Positions 1-14,081 of a DNA stretch of 64,000 nucleotides are shown one piece after another; within the stretch, counting starts at the first letter, position 1; each line of letters starts with the position of its first letter. Source of the DNA: Gibbula magus (Eukaryota; Mollusca; Gastropoda; Trochida; Trochidae); NCBI GenBank assembly GCA_936450465.1, contig OW388289.1, positions 77,860,593-77,924,592 of the forward strand, in the 5' to 3' direction. Made by a program: the position numbers and the translations under genes. A model generated the notes under the pieces. That model saw only the letters and a program-made list of their open reading frames with translations. It had not been told where the DNA came from and did not search any database.

Positions 1-59
1 CTCTAATATAACATGGTGCAATGTTTAACAATGTGATCTTTATGACAATGTGATATTAA

Positions 60-300
60 TGGCGCTGTAGCACGATTTTGTTACTGAAATAAAGCTCACT
101 TACAAAAATATAAATAAGTGTTACCAATGGCTTAATAATACTCCTAAATCAATAAAAAGAGTTCTTAAACGAATGTACATGGTTCGGTTAAGCCATGCAA
201 GTCCATTTTCTTTAATAAACTTCTTTTCATAAATTTTAATAACCAATGGTAAATTTGTAAAAAAAAAACATAATATGCAAGAAAACGTGCTAAGGCGCTT
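60..300. mobile_element. TTAA-flanked miniature inverted-repeat element, copy 1
   Basis: A 241-bp element is flanked by TTAA at 56-59 and again at 301-304. Its ends are inverted: the left end reads TGGCGCTGTAGCACG and the right end, read from the other strand, reads AAGCGCCTTAGCACG. It has no coding capacity. An internal stretch, GTACATGGTTC followed by AAGCCATG, recurs in the related element at 27184-27539. TTAA target duplications are known for piggyBac and Kolobok transposons. I infer a non-autonomous derivative of one of these, but cannot say which. Confidence 0.72.
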
Positions 301-304
301 TTAA

Positions 305-2640
305 ACAGTCATGCAAAAAAAAATTACTGCCCTTTTCTACAATTAAAGCCAATTTGAAAAAAATAGTTCGAAAATGTATATATGGTCAACAGATATAATG
401 TATTTCGACAAATACCTTTTACTAGGTATTAACTTTCAGATGACGATTAAGGTTGAAAAGCTTGTGTGTCTCGTTAATTTACAATCTTCTCGTTTTATGA
501 CAGCTGCTGGCCACCTGACGATCAGATGAGTTTTGCATCGACTTCACGCATGAAATCGACATTAGCTTGTCTATTTCATCACGGATCGATGTGGGCAGTT
601 GTAGGAGTCGTGTCAATGTTGCAAGAGAAGTGTTGCCGCTGTTAAAGTTCTCATACGCGCCCGACCCGATGTCAACAAGCTATGTTTAATGTTTTATCGA
701 GCAGGAAGCTGTATCAACTAATCTCTATCCTCAACAAAAACACTTGCCATTCACATAATTATAAACAAAAATAATGAGTATGTCTAGTCCGTTGCTAATC
801 ATCTGTTTGATATGTCTTTTTAGTTGTTAATTACCTATTTAACGTGTCTTTGATGTGTGAGAGAGTGCATGTTTCTGCACCTTATACAAAATATTATATT
901 CATACTCCTATGAACATGTGTGAAATAATATTGACTGCTCCCAATTCCCAAACTTTTTTTTATAAATTTTCAATATATATGCATTGTCCTCCTAAGGCAG
1001 ACATATTTGCATGTCCCAATAAGAAAACATGAATACGGGATTTGTTTCTTAAAGATATTGAACTTGATATCAAATTTTGATATCCTAGAATTTTTTTCTG
1101 GAAAACAAAGAAACAAGCGTAGACGAAAAGGATCTCCCTGAAGAATTCCTCTCCCAGATTTCTGCTCCCATGGGTTCCTCTGATCAGGGTGGTGTTTAAT
1201 GACACGGGATGAAAGACTAGCGCTTACTTTACATGTACACGTGTTTAGGATAAAGGGAAGAGCATGCACCCTGGCGGAGTCGGTATGTGTTCGATATCTG
1301 TACAGGGAGAGCTGAGCGCGTGCTGACGTTTATCTCAAGTAAACACCAAATTAGTTATCAGACCAACACGTCCGTACGACAAGCTTGTGTCTTTTTGCGT
1401 TCGGTCAAAGGTGTCGCTACAGGTGTTAGTTTGTTTATTGACTGGGTTTCTGATCACGTGATATCCACCTCTCCCCCTCCCCAAACCCCTCTTCCCTCAC
1501 ACGTGGCCGACACACGCACGCTCCTAATTTGCTGTCTGAACAAATATAGCTTCCGATGTCAATAGTGTCTCCTATGTGAACGAGTATCGGTAACTCAAGA
1601 ACAACAGCAGTCGTGAAGCGAAGCGGGAATAACCAGTGTTAAATACATGACGGGAAACGCTTGGAGTAGTGATACAAATGTTCAATAAGTCTCGCATTTA
1701 TATTATCAATCATATCAGAGGAAATTAAAGGTACGGAAAGGGATGATTACCTCTTGTTCTAGAGACATATTGTGTGATATCCTATTGCAATATCATATTA
1801 AATATCCAATGAAGCTTTATAACCTGGCGGAGCAAGAGACATTGATGCATCGTTGCGCTGTCGCCTTTATTACGGCAAGGTAGTTTCACGTCACCTGACA
1901 GCAACGGTGGCTCGAGGGCGGATGTGGGGAACACCTTGGCGTATCATTGAAAAATCGGTATTCACTTGTTGAGCGGGGAGAAAAAAAGGAAGTGAATAAT
2001 AAAGACTTGAACCATAAAGTTTTAGTTATTTGTGGTTTCCGTCAACGATAATTGATCAGTGTTGGAGAAATGAGATTCTATTCTATTCAACAATATCCTA
2101 AAGAGCCTCTCGTTGCTCTATTTAAGTTGGATATTGAACGTGAGGAAAACCCTCATTAGTGGCTTAATAAAGAGCGGCATCAAGCCCTGTTTCCGAGTTA
2201 TCAGATCTAACAATGTCCTTAGACTGTCACGTATAATATCACTGTACTTGCAGAACAACGACTGAATGGCAAAAAATGAAAAGCTAATTCAAAAAGGTAT
2301 TCTAAACCAAAATAGTTTCACTTAAAATCAGCTTTGGCTTGTACGTCAATAACAGTGTTAACATGAATGTACATAAAGTAACACAGGTGCCAAGTCCTTC
2401 AAAGCATAGAAGAAGAAGACGTCGACTCACATAGATTACATGTTAATTTGATGTGGCATAAAGGATTTCATTATCAAAGTGATACTTGGTTACTATACTT
2501 ACACTAACTTATATAAAAGCTAGAGTATGATCTTCAACGTTTAGCACAAGATTACTATAGACTCAATGATAGATAGGTACACTACACCACACTACATTAT
2601 AGTAGTGATATCAGCCATGCATAGGGTCATATGCGAATTT
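305..2640. other. No gene seen; A+T-rich spacer with a G+C-richer patch
   Basis: I see no gene here. Open frames are short, overlap on both strands and show no recognisable family. A patch at about 500-700 is less A+T-rich and repeat-free, with E-box-like CAGCTG and CACCTG sites. A second patch at about 1850-1950 contains CACGTCACCTGACAG. These could be regulatory, but nothing proves it. Confidence 0.4.
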
Positions 2641-2648
2641 CGAAATCG

Positions 2649-2860
2649 TAGGGGCAGTAGGGGCAGTAGCACTTTTTTTGCAAATTTTATTTTTTGAAAA
2701 TTTCCCATTTATAATGATAGTTTAAGTCATTTATATTTACTTTAGAGAGTAAAACATCTTATTACACAAACCAATTATCCGTAGAGGTAATAATGGTGTT
2801 GGTAGAATGCAAAAATTGCATGGCGGCAATTTTATTGTGATCACATTTTATCATTTCGAC
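2649..2860 (-). mobile_element. Truncated copy of the AGGGGCAGTAGCAC miniature element
   Basis: The sequence matches the reverse complement of the right half of the 27184-27539 element. It starts with AGGGGCAGTAGCAC (partly duplicated) and passes through a CAAATTTTATTTTTTGAAAA-like stretch and TAATGATAGTTTA. It continues to GCATGGCGGCAATTTTATTGTG. The left TTAA is missing and the far end is not identifiable, so this is a fragment. It carries no gene. Confidence 0.62.
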
Positions 2861-3532
2861 CATTATGACGTCACAACTGCACCCCATTGAGACGTCATTC
2901 TTGCAGCGGTATTGCACTATATTTATATTTCCGTATACACATTACATTGACGTAATTTCCTCGGGGGAGTAATGACACAAATATATTAAATTAGAAAACT
3001 ATGGGAAAAATCTAAATTCTAAATTATCTGTCCGTACCATACTGTTTTGAGTAACACTGTTTTTGCGGGACATAGAATCGCAGGAAAGTCTTCACGAGCA
3101 GTAAATAGACTCGTGACAGAATACTACACACGCAGAGGAAATGCACTAAATTCTTAAAGTCATTGGTAATTGTACACTGATGGCCTACTCTAACTTTGAT
3201 TACAAGGATGTGGTTCCGAAGCACTTACAGGAGAAGGTCTGATAGAAAATATACCAGATCGTGCATGATTGAATAAGATTGTCCCTTTAAGTGGTCATCG
3301 GTGAAGCATACCATATATAGTTGTCCGAATGTCCAGTTGGGCTATTATGGTCAGTAGTTAATCGTTAACATAATAAGTATCATCAAAGGTGGTCATCAGT
3401 AATGTCTGACGAGTTTAACTACAGACGTATATACCATATAGGCTGCCATGCATTTACTTGCGAGTACCAGACAAACTGATACAATGCTTGACAGTTTATT
3501 TCGCTGTAGATTTATGGCCAGTATATATTTCT

Positions 3533-3722
<190 letters not shown>

Positions 3723-3942
3723 GAGCGATAGGGCCAAACAAGCTCTCATGGGTACAAAGAGATAATTGTAGCGTTTCGTATCGAAAGTTGCGTTACGCTT
3801 AATAACACACTTGTAATCATCCTTCCCCGCTATAAAATTAACAACTATCAACATAACGCAGACTACCATCTCAGGTTTTCTAAATATAAGTCTATGTAAA
3901 GTAATACTTGAGTCACCCACGATAAAAACAACTGTTCATATA

Positions 3943-4602
3943 CTGATGTGCAAAAGAAAGTTGACATTCAAAACAATCTGTTTTATTGAAAAGTGGGTAT
4001 TTTCTACATTCAAAATGAAAACATTTACATATTAATGTCACCCACTAAACGAGAACAATCAACAAAACGCACTTTAGTCAATAAACATTGTCAAAATTTG
4101 GTAAGAATGAAAAACATGCTTTTAAGTCGAGAATCACGAAATGGACGAGCACATAAGCATATAAAGTAACTGATGAGACACGTTTAGAACACAGCAGCGA
4201 AAAGCACCCACAAAATTTCTGAGTTTATCTACAGTGACGAGAGAATGACAATCATCACCCATAACGTCATCCGACGTTGGACAACGTCGATGCGACGTCG
4301 TACCCAGGCATGTATTGACGGAGGAGGACAAGGAGGACATACTCAATATTCACTCTAGCCAGAGAAGCCACCGTATTGTTCTATGAAAGATGAATTGTGA
4401 TATTTTGTTGTCCAAGCCACAGAAAACACTTCGATTTTGACCCCATGTGACTTTGCCTTATAACCGTACCGATTTGTTATGATGTAATGTAATGAAAGTA
4501 ACAAGGTTTTAAGAAAAATGATTTTTCTTGCGAAATCCTGAATGTCTTAGTTTTTGTTTAGGATTAATTTGAAGACGTTGTCAACTTTCTTTTGGACAAC
4601 AG
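3943..4602. mobile_element. Mariner-like miniature element with TA flanks
   Basis: Terminal inverted repeats of about 24 bp bound a 660-bp element. The left end is CTGATGTGCAAAAGAAAGTT; the right end, read on the other strand, is CTGTTGTCCAAAAGAAAGTT, and both continue GACA. TA dinucleotides lie at 3941-3942 and 4603-4604, as expected for Tc1/mariner target duplications. No transposase is present inside. Confidence 0.7.
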
Positions 4603-4604
4603 TA

Positions 4605-5159
4605 TATCAGTAAGGCGCATGGATTCATTTCAAACTGACCACTAAACAACCGAAAATGGCGCCTTCAACGGTATATTACACTGCTACACTATTGGTGACC
4701 ATTTTGTGCGAGTTAAGTGGTTCTCCGGATTAAAAAGCAATTGAAGTTATCGCTGGTTTCTCCTTTTGTTTAACTCACTGTTTCGAAATTGGGTATTACA
4801 GGCACATGTTGTGGCAGCATTGGCTGTTTCGCTGTGAAGCCAATGGTTGCCAAAACTCAGGTGAAAGAAATGACAAAACATGATATATGGTCCGATATGG
4901 TGTGCTATATTCGCAATGGCTAAGAAAAGTATTCACTTTGTACTGAATATCGAACTATTAAATGCCCATTGTGTATTCTGACAATTGACAACTAAGAAGC
5001 AGATGTTTATTGTGCATTCATGCGGCGCTGTTCATTCCATACATACCTGAGTATTGACACATCTACCATCAACCGCCTTGCTCTGTAATCCAGAAACTTG
5101 TATTAACCCCTTGTGACAAACCGGTTATCTTGTGTACCATATGTACGTTTCGGTCAGTT
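4605..5159. other. No gene seen
   Basis: Unremarkable spacer without a recognisable coding region, RNA gene or repeat. Confidence 0.4.
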
Positions 5160-5400
5160 AAGGGTTACACCAGAGGACACTGGCCATTTGTGATGACCAT
5201 AACAAAGGGTGTTGTCGATATACTGATAGCGGCGTTTACTGCCCGTTTTTTTAAACTTGGCAAGCCACTTGTACTGTTTTGTGAACATAAGTGGAAAAAG
5301 ATAAGGAGATAGCATATCCCCGCGTGTCACCCCGGTGCATTCCTCGAAGGGTACTTGACAGTTTTGAGGTTTCGCTTGACTGACGCCGTCAGATAATGTT
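5160..5400 (-). pseudogene. Reverse-transcriptase relic, LINE-like
   Basis: Read on the minus strand, an open stretch of about 75 codons carries TGVTRGDMLSPYLFPLMF, which resembles the GxxQGDxLSPxLF motif of retroelement reverse transcriptases. About 33 residues further on is YIDNTLCYGHH, a plausible remnant of the YxDD catalytic box with the second Asp changed to Asn. The frame ends in a stop soon afterwards, and I could not trace the rest of an element on either side. The call rests on motif resemblance only. A chance match is less likely because both motifs lie in one frame and in the right order. Confidence 0.45.
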
Positions 5401-5852
5401 TTACTGTAATAAATATCTTGAGAAAGAGTAACTTACAAGTTTAATCAAGGATGTAGTCTGAAACATTGAGGATGAATTTTGAATTATTTTTGTTTGCCTT
5501 TATTGAGACTGATCTGGCTTTTTATGAAATTGTTTGCTGTAAGCCATTATAACATCTACGAGTGTAATAGAGACAAAGAAGTAATTTCGAAATATAGATC
5601 ATCTTACCTTGAGTATTGATAATACTTTTAACATTCTGATGTTTCTCTTTTCTCTGTTTCTTTTTATGTTTCTCAGAAATAAATCACTGACTGATCGCAG
5701 GTGTTTGATTATACACTAATGTCAGTGCATGTACATATATATAAATATATCACATCATTGTGATTAGATAATGTTACAGTATGTCTAAACCGTATGTTTC
5801 TATTCGTTTGGTTTTATGTATTTAATATTACAACTTATATTAATTTAAACTT

Positions 5853-6328
5853 AAAGGCAAAAGAAAGTCATCACTTCTGATGATTTTATAATGTGTATGA
5901 TTTTCAATTCCACATACGAGTATCTCAAGTTTTCGATGTCGTAATTTAGAACTGAAAAGTACAGGTGTTTACGCAGCAGCAATAATTCTACATGTTTAAA
6001 TTTCTGCAAAAAATATATTTGATGATACACAACTGTTCATCATCATATAAGACATATTCTATGTGAAAAGTAAAAAATATGTCTGATTCTGCACACATTT
6101 ACAACATTGTAAACATGGTAAGGGTCATGTTGGTGTAAATTTCATTTCTTACCCCTATCTTCATTAAACAAAAATATGTTAAATAAAATTTAACCACATT
6201 CACCAATCAATCCATTCAAACTATTACATATAAATATTATTATATCGGGCATAGTCAAATGCAACTGATTAATTTTAAATAGTGAATTAATCGAAACCAA
6301 CTGAGGTGGGTACTTTCTTTTTGCCCGG
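5853..6328. mobile_element. Mariner-like miniature element (CCGGGCAAAAGAAAGT family), copy 1
   Basis: This copy aligns along its length with 51321-51829. Shared blocks include TATGATTTTCAATT, TATCTCAAGTTTTCGATGTC, AAGTACAGGTGTTTA, ACACAACTGTTCATC and GGGTCATGTTGGTG. The right end keeps the inverted repeat ACTTTCTTTTTGCCCGG followed by TA. The left end is decayed to GGCAAAAGAAAGT. There is no coding capacity; apparent short frames inside are chance. Confidence 0.72.
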
Positions 6329-9300
6329 TAGTTCATTTTGTAAATGTAACTTAGCAATCACATATTCCAATACATTCCACGCATGTATATCAAGAATCGT
6401 GAAAGGCTTCAGGTTAAAAACTGATAAATCAATGATGGTCACAGTTCAACATCTCATGACGTGCTCCAATGTTTTTTTTATCGGTTGAGTATGATTGACA
6501 TGTGGCTATATATATCATCAGCTGCATCACACTTACCGCCCAGTCACATCCTATTTCACACATCTTGCTCCTTTCACGTGTTGTTTATATCAAAATTCAT
6601 TTTTCACGCTTTTTTAGCTTCTCAGCTGCCGATGCCACACGATGAGGCCTTTACTTACATGAGTGCATTGTCCAGGGTGCTATATTACTTTCAGTCACCT
6701 TGCCTTTCCATTGAAATGCACAACGCGCGTTGCAGGTTATTGTGATCTATATACAATACGGTACGTGCTGGTGTATTGAGCATCATTGGATTAGAATACC
6801 TCAATTGATCTCGGGGCCGGCGCGTGTAAGAAATTATTAGCTTTATGTTATTGAATCTCGCCATCGGTTTGTTCCATAGTATTGTAAATGCGACACGCGA
6901 CCAAAACCATCATGTTTTTTACGTCTCGTTGCGCTTGATAAATGGGGCATTTCTATAAGAATTGTTGACTTATTACCATTGGGGGTATGTCGAGAGGTAC
7001 GAGTTGTAGCTATGCGTGACAGAAAACGGGCAAAAGGTCATATTGCTTTGTGCTTATGTGTATGAGAACTGACTTATAGTGTTAAAATAGCCTTCGCTCT
7101 TTGTAGTTTTATCGCTAAGACGAGAAAAGGAGTTATAATAGAATAATCTTCATCGAGTGAACATTGTGGTATGTTGCGTTGAACCATATTTCTATCTTTC
7201 ACGACTTTAACAGCACATTGTCATTTTGGAGAAGCTGATAATGTTCATGTATACAAATATATATATAATATACATATGACCGAAGATCATGTGGTTTCGA
7301 ACCTGTACCAACTTCATATGTACAGGAGGAAGATAGAGGGAAGGATACACTGATGGAATCTATCCTTCTTAATGCTTTCAGTGAATCATTGGCATTGAGG
7401 TTATGGCGAATGTGTCCAAAACATAGCTGATAAAGATGACTACATTAATTTGATTTGCACTCATCTGCGATCAAGACAAGATTACATCAGTGACCATCAA
7501 TATCAACAACACATTACATTCCAATGTACTTTGTTCTGGCAAAGAGCAAAATAATGGAAAAAAAACAAATGACCAAATTGCTTTGCCTGCTATCAAAACT
7601 GTTTCACACAGTTTCACAATATTTACAGCTTGTCGGTTTCGAAAGGCATTTTATATCCGGATCTCAATCCATAATGTTAGACCATACAGATGGCAAAGAA
7701 TTGAAGGAGCATTTTTATTTATTTAACTCAAGATATCATATAAAACATTCTAGTTGTGTTAAGTCATAAGCTGATGGTAATTACATTTTATCTATAATGT
7801 TAGCTACCGCGAACTGATACCGCAAAACGCAGATACTGCTTCTGTTATTGAGTACTAATTCTATCATCCAGTTTTTAAATTGATATACATTACAATGAAT
7901 AAAAATATGTTTAAATAACAATAAAACTGTTTTCTCTGTAAATGCCCAATATATTGACCAAGTGATCCATCAACAGTTCATATTTTATGAATCTGACGAT
8001 ATCAAGTACAGAATTAATGAACACTTCAATAGACGCATCCCAAATTACAATTGAACTGCATCGGAAACTTATGGGAGACACTGCGGTTTATGTGTAGTAT
8101 ATACACATTATATTATTATAACTTTGCATATGGTCAACAAGTCTTTTAGAAACAAAAAAATATGCATGCATTTCAATGATAGGGGTGATGTTATAAGGAC
8201 AGTTAGCCTATAAAGAATAATGTACAATTCTTTTTGCTTTTCACGGGCATTATTCTAGTAACATTTAGGGTGAAGTAATGGCGGGAAAATGTCAGACGGA
8301 AGAACCTTAGACGTTAGAAGTAAATTTAACAATTTAAATATATAACATTCAATCTCAATAAAATATAAACAAAAGAGAATAACTGTCAAATGAATATTTG
8401 TCTTTAGTATAAAAAAAAGGTCAAGGAAAGAAAGGAGAACAAATTCTGAATAACCGATCAACGGTTTCTGAGAGTGTACCCGCATAACGCGTGCCATTTG
8501 TGAACCTTTGTGAACACTCACCAAGTGGGCTATGCCACGAACACCTTTGTAAGGTGTATTCACTTTAGTATCTACCTGAAAAGGTGAGTGAGACGTCGGC
8601 ACGTGTCTCATTGCTTTATTACATCCAGGTATCGGGCACGCCTAGTCAAATCAAGAAAAGATTACAACTTATAACGAACAATAGAAGAACACACTCAAAA
8701 GCGAGCACTTTTGTGAACTTATTTTATTACCTTTCTGACAATCTTTGTGCATTTTGTTCTATCCACTTTGTTTTCATTCAATCACGACATAGCAGCTCAA
8801 CATGTGCAGTTCTATCTTTGATGGGGAGTGGATTGGAAAAATCATAAATATACATTAAAAGTGACGCAATTGTTTCGTATACAGCTATTAGCTATTGGAA
8901 GGGTACTTGTCAAGGACTTGAATACAACTGAGTAGTGGAAATACAATAAACATCACGAATCTGAAGTGTAATTTAATCTGTTAAATATTACACGTGCTAA
9001 AACTAAATACACTTCATTTGGACAATCAATGTTTATTGAAAGACGTGGGTAATTCATATTAATGTGTGAAATATCTTGCTGTCTGCTGTATCCTGGAGAT
9101 TGCTAAGGCAGATTATGTCAAATCCACCCCGTGAATACCTTTAGCTAGCGAGCGTCATGCTGCTGATTGTGATGGTTTTGTTAATGGTGTTATGAGACCT
9201 ATCGTGTTGGTTTGCTATATGTATGTCGATTCTGTTTAGTGTGTATTTTTAGTTGTATTTTATGTTTTGTTGGTGGTACGTAGGGTAATTCTGTTGGATG

Positions 9301-9354
9301 TAACGTAAGTATTTTTGATACTTGAGTGTTGTTGGTTGTTTTGGGGTCGTATAT
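6329..9354. other. No gene seen; A+T-rich spacer
   Basis: About 3 kb without a gene I can support. Open frames of 60-120 codons (for example 8255-8611 on the minus strand) have no recognisable domain and the composition of random A+T-rich DNA. I found no strong repeat or RNA gene. Confidence 0.4.
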
Positions 9355-9720
9355 GTGACACTGTATGTGATTGTGTTTGTGTGGCATTGTAATTGTTGTT
9401 GTTTGTTGTGTTGTTTGTGTGACATTGTATATGGTTTTATTTGTGTGACATAGTATTTTTTTCTTATTTGAGTGACATTGTATGTGGTTGTTTGTGTTAC
9501 ATTGAGTGTGCTTATGTTTGTGTTACATTGTAGGTGGTTATGTTTGTGTAACATTGTATATGTCGTTGTGTGTCGCGTTGTTCCTGTGGTATTGGGTGTT
9601 GCTCTTTATGTGACATTTTATGTCGTTTTGTTTGAGTGGCATTGTAGATGTTCTTGTGTGAAGTGTTGTTCTTGTGTCATTGTCTGTTTTGGTATTGTGG
9701 TGCTGTGTATGTGACATAGT
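9355..9720. repeat. Degenerate G+T-rich minisatellite
   Basis: Variants of TTTGTGTGACATTGTATGTG recur roughly every 30-35 bp along the plus strand, strongly diverged and with indels. The open frames on both strands (rich in Val and Cys on plus, Thr, Asn and His on minus) are by-products of the repeat and the shortage of stop codons in it. Confidence 0.75.
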
Positions 9721-10159
9721 CGTTTTGTAATTTGTTTCCAGGTTGTTTACGGTGGTGCGGATGGTTGTGACGTAACGGTTGTTTTACAATATCCTTGGAT
9801 GGTGAGGTTTATTACGGTGGTCATGTTAGCGGTGGAGACGGGTGACAGTGACAATCTAGTAACATCTTTATTAGTGGTTGTATTGGTTAGGATAATGTTG
9901 ATGGTAAAAACATTGTTCAATTTGAAACATTTATATTGTTGTCCTCGCGATAGCTGTTATTTTTGTTGTAATTGATTATCATAAGCAATGGTGTTGATTG
10001 TGTTTGTTTACTTGCTGGTATCGGCCAGTATGCGTTCTGATATCGATATATAATAACGTTGTTCCTTGCCAGAGTCACGATGACGATTATTAGAAGCTAC
10101 ATGAATTGTTAACGGGGATGATCTCTTTCCTTTTTCTTCTTCCATAAGGAATCTTTAGC

Positions 10160-11870
10160 GCACAGAAAGCAACACGTGAGGTACAGCATGTTATCTACCG
10201 TCACCTGCACGTGTTCATTCCCGTAGGTAGATTATCACAGGTGTTGGATCGTTAGCCGAGAAACTCCTCATTACCAATGATTTACAAGCGACGACTCTCG
10301 GCTCTCTCAACATGCAACAGTTCCTAATACATTTTCATTCAGAAAACTGTCAACCCTTATACGTTTCATTAAATCTTAACGTTTACGTTCTCATTTCAGA
10401 GTTTAGTTATACGATGTTTTATTCTTTTAAACCCAATTTCACGCTATTAAACGCATATCAGATTCATCCTCATTGTCAACCTGGCAACGGTAGCGCTCTC
10501 ATTCAGCCTACGTAACGTACACATCGGGGTTCATTCATTGCGTTGATGACTGGCATGCATTTCATTAGACAACGTGCACATTTCACATACGGGCTGAAAT
10601 ACGCAAGCGGTGGCATTTTGATTGTCATTGGATTAGGTCTTGTCAGTGTCATTAAGCTGACCACAAATTATATGTGGGAGTGATTGTCCGACTGCATATG
10701 GCACGGGAGATGTACCGCGGTATAGCATGTAGATTATAATGGACTGAAGGTTCCGTTACACAGTCTATTAACACCATTGCGTGCGTCTAATTCATTTCAT
10801 CAGTTGCCACGTGCCGTTCATTTCACGATTACTGACGTGAAGATTAGCGAATACTTGTATATGGTAATGAGTGAACTGACAACCTGTAGGGATGACAAGG
10901 TGAAAACAAACGTATTTACATTATGTAAAACGAATCGGAAGCGATATCAAATTTTTAAATCAAAGGTGCTTTTATGGGGTTTTTTTCATTTTCGCAGGAC
11001 CGCAGACGTTTATCACACATCATGCAGAATTTCTGTGAAGGAAAATTAGAAACAGGTCCCAAAGAATACAACGAAACCATGATTGCAGTTGTTTCTAAAT
11101 AAGACGAAGAGTAAAATTATGAAAATTATGACTCCTAATTAATTAAGAAGATTTAATAGATACATAAGTTTATGACTTCAAAGACCAACCACAGTTGTCG
11201 TAACAAATTGTCAGCACCCTGAGGTTTTGTTACCGCCGTTTACATATTCATTACACAGTGTACATAGCCCAAGAGCATTACATCGTGATCGTGTTTTGTT
11301 ATCTGACACTCTCTTCAGAAGGACATCCCACTTGACCGCAACAAATTAGAAACTTGTGTACAGTACAAGAACCATCGTCTCTCCGTCAGAAGCGGCAAAT
11401 TCAATTACAGAAGCCGTATTGGGTTGTGATTGTCATCTCTCCCTCAGTGAGATGGTTTGCCGCCCTCTTGAATTAGTTTGTTAAGTCGAGAAGTCAGTGG
11501 GTGCTGGGCTGATGCGATCAGTGACGGGAAGCGTCTCCAGTCACCACCCACAAGGAGACTCCAGCACTTATCACCTGTCATCTAAAGTGACGTTTGACAG
11601 CTACGTGACAAGTGAAATTAGCAAGCTTGTAGATTATCACAGGTCCAGTCTCTACCGGGTTGCGAGTCTATCCTTTCAAGCTGATCGAATGTCGGTTATC
11701 TTCGGATTTACCCGGACCTGCTCTCTCGGAAGATGTTTAGATGGTCTCAGGTTCGCTCTAATTGGGGGTGTGAGAGGTAGCGGGTGTTGAGGGGTGAGGG
11801 TGGACCGCGAGGGGCCAGGGCGCGACCCAGGCTTGGGAACACTCCAGATTGGAGGTGTATTGTCAGGTGA
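10160..11870. other. Two G+C-richer, repeat-poor islands
   Basis: Stretches at about 10160-10310 and 11380-11870 stand out from their surroundings. They carry several E-box-like sites (CACGTG, CACCTG, CAGGTG) and share the 16-mer GTAGATTATCACAGGT at 10227-10242 and 11629-11644. They contain no convincing coding frame. I infer possible regulatory sequence. A non-coding exon or chance composition is also possible. Confidence 0.35.
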
Positions 11871-11879
11871 ATACGCTGA

Positions 11880-14080
11880 TCAAGTGATACGGATATATGG
11901 TTTACAGGGTCACTCGGTACGTTTATTATTGTCAGAACTAGTGAAGCGCTGTACTGATATTAATTAACGATAACAGTTTTACTTGCTATGGAGGTGTTCT
12001 GTATGTGACACGATGATGCAGTATACATATTTGAGTTATGATGGTTGTATGTACTGATCTGAATCTTCTGTTTATTGATTTGTATGTGATGGACATGACT
12101 GGGATATATGTTTGATGAATAATATGCAGAAAGTATTCTGATATATGTTATATCATAAACAGTTACATGATGGATATCATCTATTGCTTTATCACCCAAT
12201 AAATAGTTTTTAATACTGAGATTAATAAGGGGGTGGGGTGTAGTAAACTTGTTAACGTGTCTGAGGTTTTGGACATCTGCGTTATGGGACGTATGTTATG
12301 AAAGGTTACCGCGTCATGTTGTAGTAGTGGTACTAGACGTGGTACAGAGGGTAACTGTTCTAAAAGTAGAAATAGTGACAGTGAAGAAGTTTAATTCAGT
12401 GGTGACCATGACCCAACATGACCAGGAGTTTAATAGTTTAAAACAATAATTTGTAAAAGGGCAGGTATAAATGTTATTATAATATTTTTCAAACATTACA
12501 TTACATATTGTACTTTAATTCACTTAATGTGCTTTTCCTACTATCAAAGGTTGTTTAAATTATTTAATTTAATCTAATGTGTAGACTAGAATGGATACAC
12601 ATGTAATGCAAAACCATTAAATCACCATTTTCAGTAGTAAACTCATGTCTGTGTCATATGACTGTAAGGGCAGTATGCATACCAACCTTCGTGTTGTTGC
12701 AAGTTCAATTTATAGCTTAAGTAGCGAAATTTGCATGACATAATAATGTAAACATCTTTATCATGGTTATGTTTTAAAATGATGTTTCAAGTTCCAAGGC
12801 AGATGTGATTGCTTTTAGAACAGCTGATGATATCACCCTTGAATTCCAATTCTGGATTTCAATATCTAAACATCTTGTCTACATTCACTCACAATCATAC
12901 CAATAGTACCATAGTCTCGTGTAATTCAGTACGGAATATTAGAAAACACAACTGTGTGACCAGGCTGCAGCTGCCAATCTATCATCTTGTAACTTTAACC
13001 TATCATAACATGATTTGGGGATGAGGACAGTCGTCCATATGTAATATTCTGCACAGATATTTGATAAATCTGCTGTAATATTTTACATATACTTGGGTTC
13101 TAGCAGTTCACCAAGTACAGCAAAAATAGGAAATAGGTTTTGTCCACAAAGAAAACGTTTAACAAAAACATGGTATTTTTTCGATATGAATTACCGCGGA
13201 TTTCACAACCGGACAATACTATCGGCGCTATTTGGACTCTGATATTCTGGTGGTCCAACTTTCAAAGTTATTTTTAAAACTTTTGAAAAAATGGAACGAG
13301 GCTTTTTGGTGTGAAGATTTAGTGTTTTACATGTCTTGGGCTGCAATAGCATATGTACCGAGTAGTAAAACGAACAGGTAGCGTGTTAGAAAACAAGTGA
13401 ACTACAGCTGCCCACCGAGAGTGTGTTCACTACATGTGGATCTTAGTGCAAATATCATGGACATTCATTGTAACGTCAATAATATTACATCACATACTAT
13501 GACAATGAATCATCATACATCCATGAGTGAAACAATCATTCTTAAAAGTATCACGTGTGTGGCAGTATGTTTATGAAATGTGGCATAATGAAAAAGACAG
13601 AAGGGGTCACATTTTGAAAAGTCACATTTCATTAATTTTCGAATAAAAGTTATCAGATTGAATAAGTGAGAACAAATGCATCACATCACAATGCATTGTT
13701 TCCGTAGTTGTTATGAGATAACCAACCAGTGTAACCTGCAACTTAAACAAAGGAAATAACTTCCCAAGGGATGTAAATATTTGATGGTGCTTACCGTTGA
13801 ATATAATCTCTCCGATTGCCAAACATGTGTTGTTACGACAAACACGTATTTGCATGTTTCTGGTAAGATGAAGACATTCAACTGTCAGAAATAGATGGTA
13901 GCACTGACGATGTAGGCTGAAAGCATTAGTTTAATCTCACTCTTAAATCGGGAAGAGCAAGTATGCTTTTGTATTTTTATAACGTTTAATGCGTTATGTT
14001 GCTACATATCATGCATGCCTATACCATTTACTTAGAAACAAGTTTGACTCTTCTCGTTTATATATACATTGATACAATCT
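11880..14080. other. No gene seen
   Basis: Spacer with short chance open frames only. No family, tRNA or clear repeat was recognised. Confidence 0.4.
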
Positions 14081-14081
14081 T

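Noticed and set aside
9199..9714. Short frames on both strands, rich in Thr/His/Asn or Val/Cys
   Set aside because: They lie in a degenerate G+T-rich minisatellite and mirror its composition.
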